Of a DNA stretch of 64,000 bases, positions 40,678 through 52,682 are shown one piece after another (position 1 is the stretch's first letter; each line of letters starts with the position of its first letter). Below the pieces are notes generated by a model, which saw only the letters and a program-made list of their open reading frames with translations, searched no databases and had not been told where the DNA came from. The DNA is from Epiperipatus broadwayi. Its lineage: Eukaryota; Onychophora; Udeonychophora; Euonychophora; Peripatidae. A program made the position numbers and the translations under genes. The stretch lies in contig JAQFVV010006449.1 of the NCBI GenBank assembly GCA_028023455.1, positions 1,286,812 through 1,350,811 of the forward strand. The letters run 5' to 3'.

Positions 40678-40876
40678 TGTAGTGTTTTAGTGTCTAGAAT
40701 AACAAACCAACTAAAAACTTGTTAGGATTCTAAGAAATGATTTAGCACTATTTATTAGTATTTGTTTACTAGTTGCAGTCAAAACATTAATACCACAGGC
40801 AATGATAATCTAGTTCCACAGTCATTCCTTGAATGACGTGATGATTGTAAATCATTGTGTATTGTAAGACATCACA
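40678..40876 (-). repeat. LTR (3' in coding sense)
   Basis: 199 bp, TG...CA. It differs from the other LTR at scattered sites and so is not a recent insertion. Confidence 0.9.
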
Positions 40877-41249
40877 CTCTGTCCCCCTTCCTTGTAATGC
40901 ACTGATAAACAGCATTGATGTGGGGGGTGTTCTCTGTAAGCCTTTGAAGTTTGGATCGGAGATTCTGGATGCAAAGGTCTTGAACGTGGGTTATTTGTGT
41001 TTTCCAGTGTCACACTGGGTGGAAAATTTGGAGCAAGTGGTGTTGTAATCCCAGATCAGCTCAGACTTCAAATGACAGAGAACCTGTATGCTGTTCTACC
41101 ATGGCAGGAATCCATGGAGAACCTTTTCTGCCTGCTCAGGTAAATACTGTGTCATCTGGTTGGAATTCATGTAACTGATGATGTTTGTATGGTGCTGACT
41201 TTGGGCTCTATCTGGCTGAAGGAAGTCTAGGCATGTATGAAGGTGTCAA

Positions 41250-42040
41250 TGAAAAAGCATCTCAGCTAAACTTAGACCTGTAGTTGTAGATGGAATAATG
41301 TGCTGAGCCAAAAGGTATTGGGCAGTACATTGCTTCCCATTTCCATGAGATATATGATTTAGGCTCTCCTTCACAGACTGACAGCCCTCTCCACAAAACC
41401 ATTACTTGACAGATGGTAGGGTGCGATTCATGCATGGTGAATTCCATTATTGGCAAGAAAGTAGAAAACTCTGAAGACACAAACTGTGGTCCATTGTTTG
41501 AAACTATTCACTCTGGTATTTCATGGGTAAAAAATAATTTTCATAGTACTGTGACTGTTGCCACTGAGGTTGTTTTAGGCAATATATGCACTTCCACCCA
41601 CTTTGAATAGGTGTCAACAACAAAAAGCATTTGACCATCGATTGCATCTGCAAAATCTATATGCAGTCATGATCATGGTGTAGATAGTGGTTCCCAAGGG
41701 TGAATTGGAGCATGGAAGCAGGCATGTCTTAAGATTTGAAAATTTTTGCATTTGCCGACAAGATTCTCAATTTACCTATCCATTGATGGCCGCCATACCT
41801 ATGACGTTGCTAATGCTTTGGTTCTCATGATGCCAAAATGACCCAAATGAAGGTCATTAAGAACAAATCTCTGTAGAGAAAAAGGAATAATTATATGTGA
41901 CCCCCAAAGCAAACAATTTTTGTGTGTTGATAGCTCATTGTGTCTTATAAAAAAGGTTGAAGTTTGGTGTCTGTGTATCTGCTTGTCCAGGCAGTGAAAA
42001 TATTGTTCTCTACTCTTGATAGCAAAAAGTCTTTTCATGT
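41250..42040 (-). pseudogene. Gypsy integrase, second element
   Basis: Minus strand. The zinc-binding N-terminus lies at 42038-41799 (LNDLHLGHFGIMRTKALA, the second H of HHCC). The core has LHIDFADAIDGQMLFVVDTY (first Asp) near 41610-41670. The second catalytic site reads IVSNNGPQFVSSEF near 41480, where the family has S-D-N-G, so the catalytic Asp is Asn. A last frame at 41480-41262 carries the third-Glu region, but the Glu is not certain. Frameshifts separate the pieces. The D-to-N change alone would kill DDE activity. Confidence 0.85.
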
Positions 42041-42237
42041 TGCATGTGCAACTTGTTTAGCAGTTATAGGAGGATCTTCCAATTCCACCAAGAAAAGGAA
42101 CCATTCATGTTTGGATTGTTGCATTTAGTTGATGGAAGTGGAAATCTGCTCAATGCGTCTGCATTTACACCTTTTCTTCCTGGTTTATATTCCAGTTTGA
42201 AAGAATATGTATTGAGGATATGCATCCATCTTTGCAT

Positions 42238-43280
42238 TCAGGGTGATAAAATCATTGGTGTTGGTTTACCCAAAATAAAAATGCCAAGCAGCGGACAATG
42301 ATCAGTAGAAATGTTAAATTTAATTTCAAATAGGAAATGGTGAAAAAGTTTGACACCAAATACTATTGCCAAAGCTTCTTTATCAATTTGTGCATAGTTT
42401 AGTTCAGCCTTAGACAATGTCTGTGAAGCAAAAGCAACTGGAGCAGATGATCCATCTTTATATAGCATACTTAGTACTGCACCTACTCCATAAGGCAAAG
42501 CTTCACATGTAAGTAGAATGCTTTGGTGAGGGTCAAATGGAACCAGTACATTATTGGACATCAATGCCTCTTTAAGTTTAAGAAAGGCCCTTTCATGTTG
42601 TGGTGACCAAGTCCATGTGGCATTTGTCTGTAATAAATGATGTAAAGGTTCATCTATGGTTGCACAATCTAGAAGGAAATTGTTATAAAAATTTATAAGA
42701 CCTAAGAATGCTTTCAGTTCTATTTTGTTCCTAGAAGAGGAAGCATTTTGAATTGCAGTTGCTTTACTTGGAGACAGATGCAGGCCTTTACAGTCAATTG
42801 TATAACCCAGAAACTTCACAGAATCTACTCCAAATACACATTTTTATTTATTAGCCTGCAATCCACTGTGTACTAACCTTTTAAACACAGTACGTAATTT
42901 TGAACATAGATCAATTGTTGAATATGCACAAATTAATATGTCATCGAAATATGGAAAAACTCCAGAAATGTTCCTGAGTAAATTGTCTATAATGCATTGA
43001 AACAGTCCGGGTGCAATACAGATTCCTAACTGTAAACGTTTTACATGGAAGGCTTCTCGATGAATGATGAGTCTTTGCAGACATGTCATCAACTGGAAGT
43101 TGTAGGTAGGCCTTAGCTAAGTCAGTTTTTGCAAAAATAGAGCTAAGAGGAAGAGAAGTCAGAAGATGATGTACCACAAGTATAGGGTCTGGGTGTTTCT
43201 GAAGAGCTCTGTAAACTGTTACTTTGTACTCACCACATAATCTCACCTCTCCTGTTGGTGTAAGAATCGGCACCACTGGT
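42238..43280 (-). pseudogene. Gypsy RT and RNase H, second element
   Basis: Minus strand. RT fingers/palm at 43276-42941: PTGEVRLCGEYKVTVYRAL and FAKTDLAKAYLQLPVDD (the D-L-x-x-A-Y palm A motif). Next frame 43092-42844: GVFPYFDDILICAYS (catalytic Y-x-D-D). Then 42819-42238: MKFLGYTIDCKGLHLSPSK (thumb/connection), LKAFLGLINFYNNFL, and the RNase H start LLTCEALPYGVGAVLS, where the usual T-D-A-S is T-C-E-A, so the first RNase H Asp is lost. It also has ELNYAQIDKEALAIVFGVK. The 193-codon open frame is the longest of this element. The three frames are mutually shifted. Confidence 0.9.
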
Positions 43281-43729
43281 GTGGTTCATACAGGGTTTTT
43301 CATTGGTTCAATGATCCCATCACAGTTCAGAGTATCTAAAGCAACATCCACCTTATGTTTCATAGCAAATGGTAGTGGCCAGGTTCATAGTCTGATTGGG
43401 GGAAATTTAGGAGTGGTAATGATACAGCTGGACCCTTGTAAGTTCCTGCAGATGTGCTGAAAACTTGTGGAAATTGGTTAATGATATCTTGAATAGATGG
43501 TTTGGTAATTAGATGGCCTCCAGTTAGTAAAATACCTAGAGGTGTGAACCATTCATGTCCTAACAGGTTTGTACAAGGACTCTGTTATAAATAAATAGAT
43601 ATCATGAATGTACACCATATTGAACATGTACAACACAATATCCCTTGAATGATATTGAGTGGTGCTGGATATCCCATAATGTAATTGTTACTGGATGTAA
43701 ATCAGTTATTTTTCCTTTGCACAATTCAG

Positions 43730-44400
43730 ATAGTGTATCAAATGATAAAATAGAATATTCTCATCCTGAGTTAATTTCCATTTTACATTCCTTTCCATTA
43801 ATGTTCACATGTGTGGAGGATTTAGGTGTTGAGGCCTCACAGCATATCTCATGGATATAATCTACATCATCATCTGTCTCCATTACTGCCATGCATTGGT
43901 TTGCAGATCCAGGAATGGTGCATTGTGTTGCTCAACATACATGCTGTTGATGACCTATTTTCTGGCAGAAATGGCATTTGACTTTTTTTGAAAGGGCAAT
44001 CCACTCAATTGTGGTGACTTCCACAACCATAGCAAGGTGGAAATCCCAATTGAGATGCACCAGTGTTCTTTTTATGTGCAGGGGATGTTTGTGAAGGCAG
44101 TGAAAACCTAAAAACAATTTTGCAAGGTAAGGTTGATATGTTTCACTGAATAACATCAATGGTCAACATGAGAGTGTTTGTGGCACAGATTTCACACACC
44201 TGCACCAATGCAGATTCAGCAGCTAGGCTATGCTGTATAGCTATCTCTAATGTTAAAGTTTCTTCTGTCAATAATTTGCACTGTATAGATTCATCATGAA
44301 GCCTGCAGACAAATTGATCTCGAAGATGCTCTGTTAGTGAAAGATCAAAATCGCAGCTCTCTGCCAAACATCGAAGGTCGGCTAAAAATGCACTCACATT
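43730..44400 (-). pseudogene. Gypsy gag, zinc knuckle and dead protease, second element
   Basis: Minus strand. Gag helix bundle at 44397-44143 (AFLADLRCLAESCDF, HLRDQFVCRLHDE), a classic Gypsy gag segment. Zinc knuckle KCHFCQKIGHQQHVC at about 43932-43975 (CX2CX4HX4C, intact). The protease region near 43735-43800 reads KMEINSG followed by a stop: the D-S/T-G-A active site has Asn for Asp and is truncated. So the element has lost protease as well as integrase catalysis. Confidence 0.82.
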
Positions 44401-44854
44401 TTCTCTTTCTCATTGCCAATGATGGTGAAATTGAAAATGTTGATAAATAATGGAAGGTTGTGGTTTAAAATACTGTTTAAAATACTTACTATTTTTTGAT
44501 ATGACTTGTCATGAGGAAATACAGGTGATATAAGAGAACGAATAATGCTTAATGTTCATGGTCCACAGATAGCGAAGAGTGTTGCATGCTTCGTTTTGTC
44601 AGAAATAATATTATTTGCTTCACAAAAGAAATTCACCTGTGACATGTATGTATCCCACATTTGTAGTGAGGCAATATTGAAAGATGTTAAGAACCAATAG
44701 TTGCCATTATAAATCCAATAGAAAACAAAGTTTGAGTTTAAAAAATGTTTGGTGTCCTATATACGATTAATAATATTATAAAGAACACTGTTGAATTATA
44801 TATATATATATATCTTCAGTATCTTGTGTATCCCATCCTCGTCACCAAAACTGG

Positions 44855-45053
44855 TGCAGCATTTTAGCGTCTATAATAACAAACCAGCCACAAACTTGTT
44901 AGGATTCTAAGAAACAACTTAGTGCTATTTATTAGTATGTGTTTACTAGTTGCAGTCAAAACATTAATACCACAGACAATGATAATCTAGTTCTGCAGTC
45001 AGTCCTTGAATGACATCATGATTGTAATTCATCGAAGATCATAAGACATTACA
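44855..45053 (-). repeat. LTR (5' in coding sense)
   Basis: 199 bp, TG...CA, followed by target duplication ATTTT. Confidence 0.9.
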
Positions 45054-45058
45054 ATTTT

Positions 45059-46174
45059 AGCATAAACAATGGCATTCAAATATTGTAGGATACTAGAAAA
45101 AGAAATGAGTTAATGTATGGTGTTACTTTGTTTTGGAATAGTAAATTATGAAAATGCATTTAATTTCTAATCATTTCTACAGTGATTGCAGGGCCGGATC
45201 ATCAAATAATGAAGACAGTTAGTGTATTGCCATATTTTGAATAAATTTATCAAAATTCAAAAGCAACAAATGCATTAAAAGCTGTCTTAAAAAAAGTTAA
45301 GATTGAAATGGTCTACAGTATAGAAAATCCTTATCTTCATTATTTTTACAGCATTTTTTCAAAAGTATTTAGTAAATTAAAATAGGAAATTAAAATAGGA
45401 AGATATGAAAACAAAATTAAATAGTCATTATTTATGCCTTCTACTGTTGCAGATGAAGTGCTTGTTTTTTTTAAATGATGCTACTCCCAGAGAACATGAT
45501 ATCCAATGATTTTTATCAGAAAATTTACTATCATATATTAGAGGAAATTAAAACCTACACATAACTTAAAGGTCAGCATATCAAAAGAAGGAAATAATTA
45601 TGTAATCAAACACTAATGGATTTCTTATGCCACAATAGTACATTTTAAAAAAATATAGCTGTGTGTTTAAAATAAATGTTTGCGATAGATGTTTTACGAG
45701 TACTTAATTTCATATCTGAGAAATAAATCCTGAACAAAATAGCAATACAAAAATTCAGACAACTGAATAAAATATAGATAATAAGGAATCGAAAATGAAT
45801 TAAAAATCTGAGAGTACAAATAGATATCATTGATACCAAAGCAAAATATTAAGAGACTGAAATGAGGTCAGAATTGGCATATTATTAGATAAGATTACAA
45901 TAAATAGACTGTTGATTTCTTAAATTAGATTCTGGAACATTTGAATAATCTAGAAAGAGACAATATATAAAATAGATGAATAAAAATAAAACTGCTGATA
46001 TGTGTATGGAGAAGAGAGTATAAATATATTTATTCTAGTAATTTTTATGTAAGTTTCTATGTAATTTGCATGCAAATTATGTATAATTCGATTGATTGTG
46101 TGTTTATGAGTTTTTAGCAATATTATAAGACATAAAAGTTACTGGAAAATGACTATAAGAATATATATATATAT
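45059..46174. other. Intron 4 AT-rich stretch, nothing recognised
   Basis: No coding signal; ends in a short TA run (46162-46174). Confidence 0.6.
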
Positions 46175-46189
46175 TGTAATGATCCGGAG

Positions 46190-46277
46190 AAATTTGCGAC
46201 TTAACATATCTGCACTATGGGCGCCATCTAGGCATTTGAACCTAGAAAAATTTATAGAGTAGGCAGATATGTAAGTC
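46190..46277. repeat. Stem-loop repeat unit
   Basis: GACTTAACATATCTGC near 46198 and GCAGATATGTAAGTC near 46263 are inverted copies (one gap), enclosing about 50 bp that include GGGCGCCATCTAGG. It follows TGTAATGATCCGGAGA (46175), a motif seen again at 49424. Confidence 0.6.
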
Positions 46278-46442
46278 AAAAAAAAATTATTTTTTTTTGC
46301 ATCCGGTCGTTAGCCCATGTCACTAGCTCAGTGAAATAGCAGAGATTTAATAATATAATGTGAGTATATATATAAAAAAAAATAAAATAAGCCACTGCCA
46401 GTAATTAACATACAAACTTTTATTTATGCACATATATATATA

Positions 46443-46712
46443 TCCACAGATGGCGTTCTACCAAAAACACCGATCAAGCGTATGTTTCGTTTACATAAAC
46501 GTCAGAGTAGTTAGTATTCACTATCTCTAACTATAATTCCACTTTCAGATCATGATTTCAAGCTATTTGCTATCATCAGTGAAAGCAAATAGCTTGAAAT
46601 CATGATCTGAAAGTGGAATTATAGTTAGAGATAGTGAATACTAACTACTCTGACGTTTATGTAAACGAAACATACGCTTGATTGGTGTTTTTGGTAGAAC
46701 GCCATCTGTGGA
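46443..46712. repeat. 270-bp near-perfect palindrome
   Basis: Arms of 135 bp are symmetric about 46577/46578 with no indels. Mismatches are seen only at the G in CACCGATC versus its partner, at 46572/46583, and a wobble at the tip. The outer ends read TCCACAGATGGCG and CGCCATCTGTGGA. Transcribed, it would form one long hairpin on either strand. No ORF. Confidence 0.95.
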
Positions 46713-46759
46713 CATAAATACAAGCGTTAGCAAGTTTTTTAACTTGCATTTTTGTTTAT

Positions 46760-48100
46760 CATATATATATATATAAGATTGAAAATTGTTTTAGTATCAG
46801 TTTACACTTTAACATTTAACATTATTTTTTTAACTTTACTTTAGATTTTTAATTTACATTTTAATTTCTATTATATTATAAGTTTACATTTTAATTAAGT
46901 TCGCATAGATGGGATTATAAAAGCTTGTTTTAATATGTTGCATATAGATCGGTTACATAGATTACATGGTTAAAAACATTTCAAAGTAAACATAAACGAT
47001 CAAAATACAAAATTATTGATTACTGACAATTGCATAGGGAAATATAAGAAACCCTCTAGTATTCAACATAAGATACTTGCATTGTCACCAATAACTTAAA
47101 AGACATCCGAATAAATATATTTTAGATACTCCCCATAAGGTATCATTATTTATCGAATGTCTATATATTTTGATCAAATATGAAAACCCGAAACACAATT
47201 CACCATTAACCAAGCCATGCAAGCATCTATAAACAACTTAAATTTAATGCATTTTTATTTAGGGTCAAGTATGAATAGACTACGTAGATTTGCATTTGAA
47301 AATAAAATATTATATCCCTATTTAACCTTAGGCTAAAATTCACAGTCAAACTGGCATCAATTCATCTGATACATCGATGTATTCAATGTAATACGGAATA
47401 CGGCAGCACCAAAAAGATTAAGAAAAGACATTGACTCTCATCAGATAGGAATATTACATCTATCTAATGAAAAGAACAATAAAAAAAACTCCATAGAAAG
47501 GAACTGCATTCTCCATCTTATAATTCCTTTCATAGGCAAATGGGTGAGTGCGGCGTATATATAAACGATTCTGCCAGTAGCGAATCTCCAACTACATTTA
47601 CTACCTATATCAATATATCCAATCCATTGACCCAATCTAACAATGAAACAAATAACCTAAGATTACCCTCCTCTAATATAACTTTACAAATCTATACAGC
47701 CATTCATGCCCGACTTAAGTTTAACATTTATATAATTTAACTTAACGGAAAACAGAAATCATAATAAAACTTAAAGAACAAAATTAAGTAAATGGAAATG
47801 ATTTTAAATAAATAAATAAAAAATACATCAAATAACATTATTAATAAATTAAGTTGGTCAGATAGGATAATATTGCAATCATTTAAATATGGAAAATTTT
47901 AATTTAATGTTCATTATTTATAAAGTTCTTACGGTTTAAAACAGTTCATCTTTATCCATTGCTTGCCATGAACGTGAATTCCCACGTCATCCTAAAGAGG
48001 TTAATATTCTGAAGGCCGATTTATTTATCCATCCGGAGATTTTTGCTTTAACTAGTCCTCAATGTAGAAAACGATAGTTCATTTCTCTTTCTTTCTTAGC
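46760..48100. other. Intron 4 stretch without recognised gene
   Basis: Short TA run at 46760-46775. An open + frame of 66 codons at 47540-47740 has no family motif. The remainder is AT-rich. Confidence 0.5.
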
Positions 48101-48106
48101 AGAACT

Positions 48107-48141
48107 GAAGGGATTGAATCGTGCATCTCTTCAATCCCTTC
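48107..48141. repeat. Perfect 12-bp inverted repeat (hairpin)
   Basis: GAAGGGATTGAA, 11-nt loop, TTCAATCCCTTC. The more G/C-rich stem stands out in AT-rich DNA. Confidence 0.8.
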
Positions 48142-48674
48142 TCCCGCACCTCCACACTAACACCTATCTGTCACATTGTAATAATCATAATCACTAACTA
48201 ATAATTTCCAAACTTGTCCTTTTATATTACTTTGAAAGATTGACTTAACATTACATCATCGATGTGATGATCCTTTTCGTTGAGGTCCAATTTCCCAATG
48301 GATTTATTTCATTTGCTAAAAGTTTCTATTGTTTTCCTATCTGACCAATGTTTTTACATTTAAATGCCCAAGGCTGGTTTACATTTGACTAATTAAATTT
48401 ATCATTTCCATTTCTGATTAATTAACCTGTTTTCCAAATCAAAGATATATTTAAAGATAAATTTAAAGATATAATTTTATCACCAAATCTTTTTAAAATT
48501 TAGTTTTAAAATACTTTTTCTTTAATAAAGTTTTATTTTAATAATTTTTCATTATCTGTGCGATTTAATATATACGAGTTTAAGATGATATTTAATTTCA
48601 ATTTTTAATTCTTAAAGAAAATTTTTAAATGTGAACTTTTTAATTTACTTTCATGTTTAATAAATAAAAAAAAA

Positions 48675-48703
48675 CAATGTAATGAACGTCTGTGCTCGTT
48701 ACA
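48675..48703. repeat. Dispersed repeat end (CAATGTAATGAACG...GTTACA)
   Basis: The 29-bp motif recurs at 49455-49483 with one change. Confidence 0.75.
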
Positions 48704-49423
48704 AACTTGCTTAAAAAAAATGAACAAAAAAAAAAAAATTTTACTTAGGGTTAGTAATTACAGTACACGATTAACAAAATTTATAAAACATTCGGTTAGT
48801 ATAAAGACTATATACAAAAAAAAAGGTTGACTATCGCTTTCCTAAGGACCATCCACGTCTACACCTCCTCCCCACGAGAGTTCTATTATTTTTTCTTATA
48901 CATTTTATTTTTCCACATGGCATGACAAGCAAGTTATTTAAATTATTTATTTAAGAAGGTTGCATTGAACTAAATACGTTTTGAAAGATAATGGATTTCT
49001 ACATGTATATTTGCAGCACAATTATCAATACCACCAACTTATTTATGACTGATTAAAATGCTTAAATAGGATTACACTGTAGTAAATTCCCAACAGTACT
49101 CATCGTAAGGTACCACATTTTGATCATAAACTTACGTGGCTGTGCGCATCTATACACGTTAAAGCATAATATATATCAACAAACAAAAAAAACATATTTA
49201 TTGCAACCTTTTGACTTTTTTTTTAACAAAAATTAGTTTTAAAATTATTTATACTTTCTCATGTTTAATATATATACGCAATTACTTTTACTGGCAGAGC
49301 TTTTATAAGATTTAAAGTATACGACTTTATGTAACAGATAAAAATATTTCATTTTGAAAAAAGAAATTTACTCAGGGTATATGTGGTTTTTATTAATAGA
49401 TCAGCCCAAGTTGGGTGGCCAGT
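48704..49423. other. Intron 4 AT-rich stretch
   Basis: No gene recognised. Homopolymer A runs at 48712-48738 and 48817-48825. Confidence 0.55.
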
Positions 49424-49483
49424 TGTAACGATCTGGAGAATTTAAAAAAAAAAACAATGTAATGAACGTCTGTGCTCATTACA
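49424..49483. mobile_element. 60-bp minimal repeat with TGTAACGATC start and CATTACA end
   Basis: Combines the start motif also seen at 46175 (TGTAAYGATCYGGAGAA) with the end motif seen at 48675. Looks like an internally deleted copy of an element. Followed by a (TA)n run (49484-49528). Confidence 0.5.
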
Positions 49484-49670
49484 ATATATATATATATATA
49501 TATATCATTACATATATATATATATATGTCATACCTCACTTTATCTAAATAATAGCTGGAATTCCACATTATACTGTTAGTATTTGCCATTAATTTTCAT
49601 TGAATACTTTCCCTTATACATTACACAAACATGAACAAGTATTTTTTTATTCTTCCAATGATTTTTATAG

Positions 49671-49828
49671 ACAACCTTAAAGTGAGTGATGATCTTTTGA
49701 ACATTGATTTGCCAATTCTTAGTACAGAAATTTGCACTTTTGCAGCAAGTGAGATCAGTTTTGTTATAAAAGAAGAGTTATCTTTTTGTGCAGGGCATTA
49801 TTGGAAACCTGGAAAAACTCCTTGTCGG
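49671..49828 (+). CDS. Protease exon 5: segment before the catalytic Ser
   Basis: This 158-nt exon follows the acceptor ATTTTTATAG and ends at CGG|GTAATA, entering in phase 1 and leaving in phase 0. The sequence LLNIDLPILSTEIC matches the family's V-x-x-P-I/V-x-x-x-x-C strand (Cys168). ELSFCAG matches M-x-C-A-G (Cys182), and KPGKTPCR aligns with the G-K-D-S-C-Q that precedes GDSGGP (Cys191). By that alignment the S1-pocket residue 189 is Thr, not the Asp of trypsin, so cleavage after Lys/Arg is not expected. The phase-0 exit just before the Ser motif is the conserved S1A position. The partner of Cys191 (Cys220) and the Ser should sit in the missing next exon. Confidence 0.9.
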
Positions 49829-51480
49829 GTAATATAAAAATATAACTGCATTTTTATTTTTGTTCATCATATTTAATAGTTTTAATCAGACTTATAATTA
49901 GGGAAAAGAACTTTATATATTATAATATTCATCATCACTATATGTTGTACAAATGCAAAAATATTTCAAGTAGAAGAAATAACTCTAATGGCAAACTTAT
50001 GTTGTATGAATTATACTGCTGTCAAAAAAAAATACACAAGAAATACAAATGAATATGTTTTGTTCCCAGATGTTTTGGTATTTTTGTCATCTGGAACTTC
50101 TCCATATATTTTATTCTCATATTTAAGTTTCACAAATAAATCTAAATATTTCAGGATAATCAAAAATGTGATAACTGATCACTTAAAAGTGTTTTATATG
50201 AGTATTTAAATGATTGATAAATTTCCATCTTTGTAATCTATTTTGCATGTTCTGTCAGATTACTGCAAAGAACTTTTCAGAATGATTAATAAATTGATTT
50301 TTTGCCTGCATATTAAGATTTACAATTATTATTACATAATGTGATATTTATTAAAAATCAAAGTATACATAATATACAAATATTTTTTTCAGATATGTTT
50401 TATTTTTAAAATAAAATTAAAAAGTGTTACTGCAATGTTAATACAATTTTCAGATTCCTGATAAATAAAGATTTTTTAACTGATTGCTAATCCATCATCC
50501 CTAAAAAATATAAAATATATAAATATTTTAAGTCATAATGTGATCAATTTATCAGATATTGATACTTATTGATTCACCTTTTAAACACAAATGTTAAAAG
50601 ATTTTGTTGATTTTATGAAATCAATCTGCTCCTTCTGACTATTTATTGATTAAAAAAATGTTATTAAAAGCTTTTATTTAAGTTACAATAACTGTTTTAT
50701 TATATGTATGTTCATTTGGAAACTACTGCAATCACTTTTAAGATTTACGTTATAATAAAATTTTAACGTTGAGGTTTAAAAGATTTAAATTCAATAAAAT
50801 AAGTTTATGTTTTATACAAATGAAATAAATACCCATCAAACCAATATGAAATAATTATATTTTAAATAGGTAACCTAATCTTTTAGATCCGGAGTAGTCA
50901 GCAAGGGAAAATGGGAATATTTTGATATCAAATTTACAATTCATATTTAGAATTTTAATGTTTTAAGTAAGGTTCACAAGAGGGTGATATAGAGAATTTT
51001 TGGCTTTAATTTAAAGTTATAACAACATTTTAAAATGAAGGTTTAATTGATTTTAAATTCAACATAATTTTTTTTACATTTTTTTTAAAAATCACTGCCA
51101 AAATGATAGGGCACTATAGTTTCTTATATATGGAACACTGAGATAAAATGTTGACTATTTTACTATATCAAATTTAAAAATCATTCTTAGATCTTCAATT
51201 TTTTAAGTAACATGCACAATCTTTTTGGTTTCATTTGCAAGTTCCATTTATGTTAAAATAAAATAAAATTAGTTCCATTGTAAAGTTGAACTTTTTTTTA
51301 AAAAAAATTTTTTTTCTAATAAAAAGAAAAACATGATCACTTTTCAACAGAAAAGTAAATTATATGCTTTATTATACATATATATAATTACATACATAAA
51401 CTAAATATGGTATATACATAAGGAGTATACAAATTAACTTATTGTAGAAATATCTAATGATATATATATAAAGAGGATGT
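49829..51480. other. Intron 5, AT-rich; weak direct duplication at 50928 and 51166
   Basis: No GDSGGP-coding exon seen. TATCAAATTTA.AA.TCAT.. followed by TTTTAAGTAA and .GCACAA recurs with many changes at 50928-50985 and 51166-51222. Confidence 0.5.
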
Positions 51481-51589
51481 GAACCAAGCTTTTTTATCTA
51501 TCTACTCCATCTTATATAACTTATACACATAACCACACACATGAAAAATATAACTGATCTCCAATATACTAATTTTGTGCAAAATTAGC

Positions 51590-52345
51590 AATCATCATTT
51601 GATCCAGATCATCACTTCCCACACATGGACATACTCAGTTCTCAGTTTATATTATGATAGCAGATCATCAATCTTTAATGGACAGATTTCAATCTTCTCC
51701 ACTCTACAATTCTTTAGACATCCATACTATTGAAAATTGGATGAAATGATCAAACTCTTGTTGATGCTAATATTGTTGTCATACACAAATTGATCTTAAG
51801 TAAATCTGACTGGTTATATATGTGTCAGGGAGATGTTGATCTGGACCAACTGATAGGGTGCTGGTTCAGGACAATTTATATTGGAAATCATTTATTTTTT
51901 CACATATTTGGAAAATATGTATTGATTATATTTTATACATGTGTGTAATATATGTATTGATTATGTAAAATGGAGTGGAGAGCTGAAAGAATTTTGAAAG
52001 TCTGTGTACAAATTCTCTTTAATTACATCTTAAAGTTCAGTATTTATAATTTACTAGTATTGATTTATTACAGATTTATTTTTAATTCTACCATTACACT
52101 GCAGATTTAAATAGACATAATAAGGTCATATACATGAGGGGGTCAGAGTGTAAAATTAACATGTATATGGCAATATTATTGGCCTAAACAAGGATTTGAG
52201 CTTTCCATCATCAGATTTTCAATGGTATGGATGGCTGAAAAGTTAGAGTGTGGAGAAGATTGAAGTCTGTTCATTCAAGTTTGAAGATTTGCTATCTTAA
52301 TATAAACTTTGCATTGATTATATATATGTGTTTGGGAGATGATGA
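51590..52345. mobile_element. Fold-back repeat complex
   Basis: 51590-51740 and 52205-52345 are inverted relatives: CAGA.TTCAATCTTCTCCAC appears on + near 51685 and, as reverse complement, near 52252; GATCCAGATCATCA near 51602 pairs with TGATGATCTGG near 52339. A direct copy of GATCTGGACCAACTGAT also occurs at 51839 and 52340. Confidence 0.65.
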
Positions 52346-52682
52346 TCTGGACCAACTGATGAGTACTGATTCAATATGAAATACACATAGTGGAGTAATC
52401 AAAATAAGAGTCATAGATCACATGACCCTATCTCTTAAGCTTGCAAGTTATAAACAGTGAGGATTCCCAATTCCTCAACAAGCTTTGTGATAAATGCTTA
52501 GCCAAAGCCAGAACTTAAAATATCTTTGTTAGGAGCCCCCCCCCAAACCCCTGACCATGGTTTTGTGCTTTGGTCAGGGTTGTCATGGTTATTTGTGATA
52601 TAAGATGGAGTGGATAGCTGTAGAAAACTTGAACTTATGTGTTCAAATTCTCTTTAATTACAACTTAAAGTTTGGTATTCAC

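Larger units (their letters stand above)
40678..45053 (-). mobile_element. Ty3/Gypsy element with matched LTRs and target-site duplication
   Basis: Complete structure of 4376 bp. LTRs of 199 bp (40678-40876, 44855-45053) are flanked by the 5-bp duplication ATTTT (40673-40677 and 45054-45058). On the minus strand a strong polypurine tract (GGAAGGGGGACAGAG) abuts the 3' LTR, and TTTTGGTGACGAGGATGG follows the 5' LTR as primer-binding region. Coding order is gag, knuckle, protease, RT, RNase H, integrase. All reading frames are damaged. Confidence 0.94.
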
